From positions 1-7,449 of the forward strand of contig CAAGIU010000224.1 of the NCBI GenBank assembly GCA_900770015.1: a stretch of DNA of 7,449 bases, written 5' to 3'. Origin of the DNA: an uncultured Oscillospiraceae bacterium. GTDB lineage: Bacteria > Bacillota_A > Clostridia > Oscillospirales > Oscillospiraceae. The notes under the pieces were generated by a model. The model was not told the origin of the DNA, ran no database searches, and saw only the letters and a program-made list of their open reading frames with translations. The translations under genes and the position numbers were made by a program. Below, piece by piece: positions 6,631 through 7,449 of the stretch. Positions within the stretch are counted from its first letter, which is position 1. Each line of letters opens with the position of its first letter.

Positions 6631-6785
6631 ACCTCTAAAAACTACTTTTTGCGGTTTTGGGCGAGAGATTTTGTTCTAACAAAAGTTTTGGAAATTCCGG
6701 AATACTTTGTGTATTGCGGGATTTTCAAAACGCATTGTTAGGGCAAAAGATCCGCCCAAAACCCAAAAGGGTAGTTTTTAGAGGT
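6631..6785. mobile_element. Long palindromic MITE-like element
   Basis: The ends are perfect 15-bp inverted repeats, ACCTCTAAAAACTAC (6631-6645) and its complement (6771-6785). Complementarity continues inward almost without break: GGTTTTGGGCG (6653-6663) pairs with CGCCCAAAACC (6753-6763), CTAACAA (6676-6682) with TTGTTAG (6735-6741), GTTTTG (6685-6690) with CAAAAC (6726-6731), and CCGGAATAC with GTATTGCGG (8 of 9) around a TTTGT loop (6706-6710). The whole element thus folds into one hairpin of about 75 bp. It encodes nothing. TACA at 6623-6626 and 6790-6793 flanks it 4 nt outside each terminal repeat and may be the target duplication. It is typical of a non-autonomous element mobilised in trans. 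Family not recognised. Confidence 0.7.
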
Positions 6786-6789
6786 GCTC

Positions 6790-6888
6790 TACAATTGAAT
6801 GGTTCGAATTTGCCCGACATTTCCCATAGTTGGGGATTACCCTGCGCGGGAGGCTGATAGCCTACCCTACAGTGGCTGAGCAATTTCG
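6790..6888 (-). repeat. Second GTAG-hairpin repeat, diverged and inverted
   Basis: Read on the minus strand it has the same order as 5081-5187: an AAATTG end (6881-6888 on plus), GTAG (6867-6870), a hairpin directly after it (GGTAGGCT 6859-6866 with AGCCTCCC 6848-6855, loop ATC, one mismatch), a G+C-rich/GTAA stretch, and AATTCGAACCAT (6799-6810). The distance from GTAG to AATTCG is about 60 bp in both copies. The second hairpin of the first copy is missing here. The far end seems to be interrupted by the palindromic element. Shared order and a 12-bp exact core support homology; the rest is diverged. Confidence 0.55.
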
Positions 6889-6966
6889 TTACATGACATC
6901 ATTCAACCAACCCTTCGATGAAAATGTCCTGCGATTCTGAATCAATCCGATAAGTACAACACACAA

Positions 6967-6995
6967 GGGGGTGCCTTTCCATGGGAGGCACCCCC
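6967..6995 (-). terminator. Rho-independent-type terminator of the small membrane-protein gene
   Basis: GGGGGTGCCT (6967-6976) and AGGCACCCCC (6986-6995) form a perfect 10-bp GC-rich stem with a 9-nt loop, 22 nt beyond the stop of the minus-strand gene. The following minus-strand sequence (CTTGTGTGTTGTACTT) is only moderately T-rich, so termination may be incomplete. Confidence 0.7.
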
Positions 6996-7017
6996 TGATT
7001 GCTGCCGGAATGGGAAG

Positions 7018-7200
7018 CTATCGATCCATGTCCATTTTCTCCGAAATGGTGTCAGATACCTTCCAGGCGATGTCCTCGACTTTGTTTGCCGCTTTGGAAG
7101 CCAGTTTTCTGGTGGTATTGGTTTTGGGCATCATCAGCACAGCCACCATGCCTGCCGCCATGCCCAGTCCCGCTGTCACCGCCAAGGTTCTCATTTCCAT
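7018..7200 (-). CDS. Small single-span membrane protein, function unknown
   Basis: A 60-residue product with one hydrophobic segment at about 6-24 (LAVTAGLGMAAGMVAVLMM). A basic stretch (KTNTTRKLASKAANK) and an acidic amphipathic tail (VEDIAWKVSDTISEKMDMDR) follow. The layout, a glycine/methionine-rich N-terminal span followed by a charged helix, resembles small YtxH-like proteins common in clostridia, but I cannot name a family. It is real rather than a shadow: AAGGGGGTGAT, one base off the ideal ribosome binding site, ends close to the ATG (AAGGGGG 7 nt before it), and a strong hairpin terminator lies 22 nt after the stop. It appears to be a single-gene unit, divergent from the truncated gene at 7331. 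A second ATG at codon 3 is less well spaced. Confidence 0.75.
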   Translation of the reverse strand: MEMRTLAVTAGLGMAAGMVAVLMMPKTNTTRKLASKAANKVEDIAWKVSDTISEKMDMDR

Positions 7201-7279
7201 GATATCACCCCCTTACAAGGCTAGTATGCCCTGAAAAGAGCGAAAAAGGGAAATGTTTTTCTATACAGAAATGTAAAAA

Positions 7280-7285
7280 TATGAT
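7280..7285 (+). promoter_or_regulatory. Possible -10 element of the truncated gene
   Basis: TATGAT (5 of 6 to TATAAT) lies 45 bp upstream of the GTG at 7331, in an AT-rich 130-bp divergent region. No convincing -35 is found at 16-18 bp (TTTTCT at 17 bp). The minus strand of the same region offers TATAGA (7260-7265) for the small-protein gene, equally without a -35. Confidence 0.3.
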
Positions 7286-7330
7286 ACACTGGATACAGAG
7301 ATTCCGAAATGTCCTTTGGGGGTGTATTTT

Positions 7331-7426
7331 GTGGCAATTGACATTCTGCAGAACAAAATCAAAAAGCAGGGCAGGACCCTGATGCTGGATTTGTCCATCA
7401 CGGCGGATGAGGTTCCTCCGGCGCTG
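7331..7426 (+). CDS. 5' fragment of a gene cut by the contig end; possibly orotidine-5'-phosphate decarboxylase
   Basis: A GTG start with GGGGG (7318-7322) 8 nt upstream opens a frame of 32 codons running into the adapter. The peptide begins MAIDILQNKIKKQGR and continues TLMLDLSITADEVPPAL. The pattern L-x-x-K-I-K, a short basic loop, a hydrophobic strand ending in LD, then PPxL recalls the N-terminus of clostridial PyrF (the UMP-forming decarboxylase of pyrimidine synthesis), but 32 residues are too few to be sure and no catalytic residue is included. The frame stays open to 7426; codons after that would be adapter-derived. The ribosome binding site supports a real gene; the name is a guess. 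Confidence 0.5.
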
Positions 7427-7449
7427 AGATCGGAAGAGCACACGTCTGA
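7427..7449. other. Illumina TruSeq adapter left at the contig end
   Basis: The final 23 bases match the start of the TruSeq read-1 adapter exactly (AGATCGGAAGAGC followed by ACACGTCTGA). This is sequencing-library sequence, not genome. Its complement yields artefact peptides such as MCSSDL and LFRS at the start of minus-strand frames. Genomic sequence ends at 7426, give or take a base. Confidence 0.97.

Larger units (their letters stand above)
6567..7017. other. Repeat-rich intergenic region downstream of the transporter (451 bp)
   Basis: No gene is supported here. It contains the long palindromic element, a second GTAG-hairpin repeat, and the terminator of the small membrane-protein gene. 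The stretch 6889-6960 shows only a short GATTCTGAATC palindrome (around 6936) and nothing else I recognise. No conventional terminator follows the transporter stop, unless the palindrome serves as one. Confidence 0.6.

Noticed and set aside
6657..6857. 66-codon plus-strand frame downstream of the transporter
   Set aside because: It runs through the arms and loop of the palindromic element and into the second repeat, has no ribosome binding site, and shows no recognisable protein.
7205..7443. Two minus-strand frames starting near the right edge
   Set aside because: Both start within the adapter sequence, overlap the ribosome-binding region of the 7018-7200 gene and the truncated plus-strand gene, and are artefacts.

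Overview
The window looks like a draft-assembly contig from a G+C-rich gut-type clostridium, most likely Oscillospiraceae (inferred). The evidence is the recJ-rel-dtd order typical of Firmicutes, strong AGGAGG-class ribosome binding sites, GTG starts, and GC-hairpin repeats of a kind I associate with that family. No taxonomic marker is present, so the assignment is tentative. The last 23 bases are Illumina adapter, so genomic sequence ends at about 7426.

Left part (1-4983, minus strand): a three-gene housekeeping operon read right to left. recJ (5'-3' single-strand DNA exonuclease) is followed after 114 bp by rel (bifunctional (p)ppGpp synthetase/hydrolase). dtd (D-aminoacyl-tRNA deacylase) follows after 10 bp. 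A sigma-A-type promoter with a perfect TATAAT and a 17-bp spacer precedes recJ. The dtd ribosome binding site overlaps the rel stop codon. In Bacillus and many clostridia apt lies between recJ and rel. Here that place holds only repeats. A degenerate 7-bp tandem repeat (GATTGGA/GAGTGAA/GAGTGGA) sits at three boundaries of the operon: below dtd, between recJ and rel, and above recJ.

Middle (4934-6566): a 418-bp divergent intergenic region carries the heptamer repeat and then a roughly 185-bp element. That element contains two perfect GC hairpins in inverted orientation, each preceded on its own strand by GTAG, as in REP/BIME repeats. A 9-bp dyad lies just upstream of a plus-strand gene for a 12-segment MFS transporter of the drug-efflux (DHA3/MefA-like) type.

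Right part (6567-7449): downstream of the transporter are a nearly full-length palindromic, MITE-like element of about 155-163 bp and a second, inverted, diverged copy of the GTAG-hairpin repeat. The palindrome appears to be inserted into the AATTACAATT end motif of that second repeat. Then come a Rho-independent terminator, a 60-residue single-span membrane protein gene on the minus strand, and the first 32 codons of a divergent plus-strand gene cut off by the contig end (possibly pyrF-like).

I see no new protein-coding system. The unusual content is the non-coding repeat architecture: related repeats in inverted orientation bracket the transporter, one seems to be nested inside another, and heptamer arrays mark the operon boundaries.
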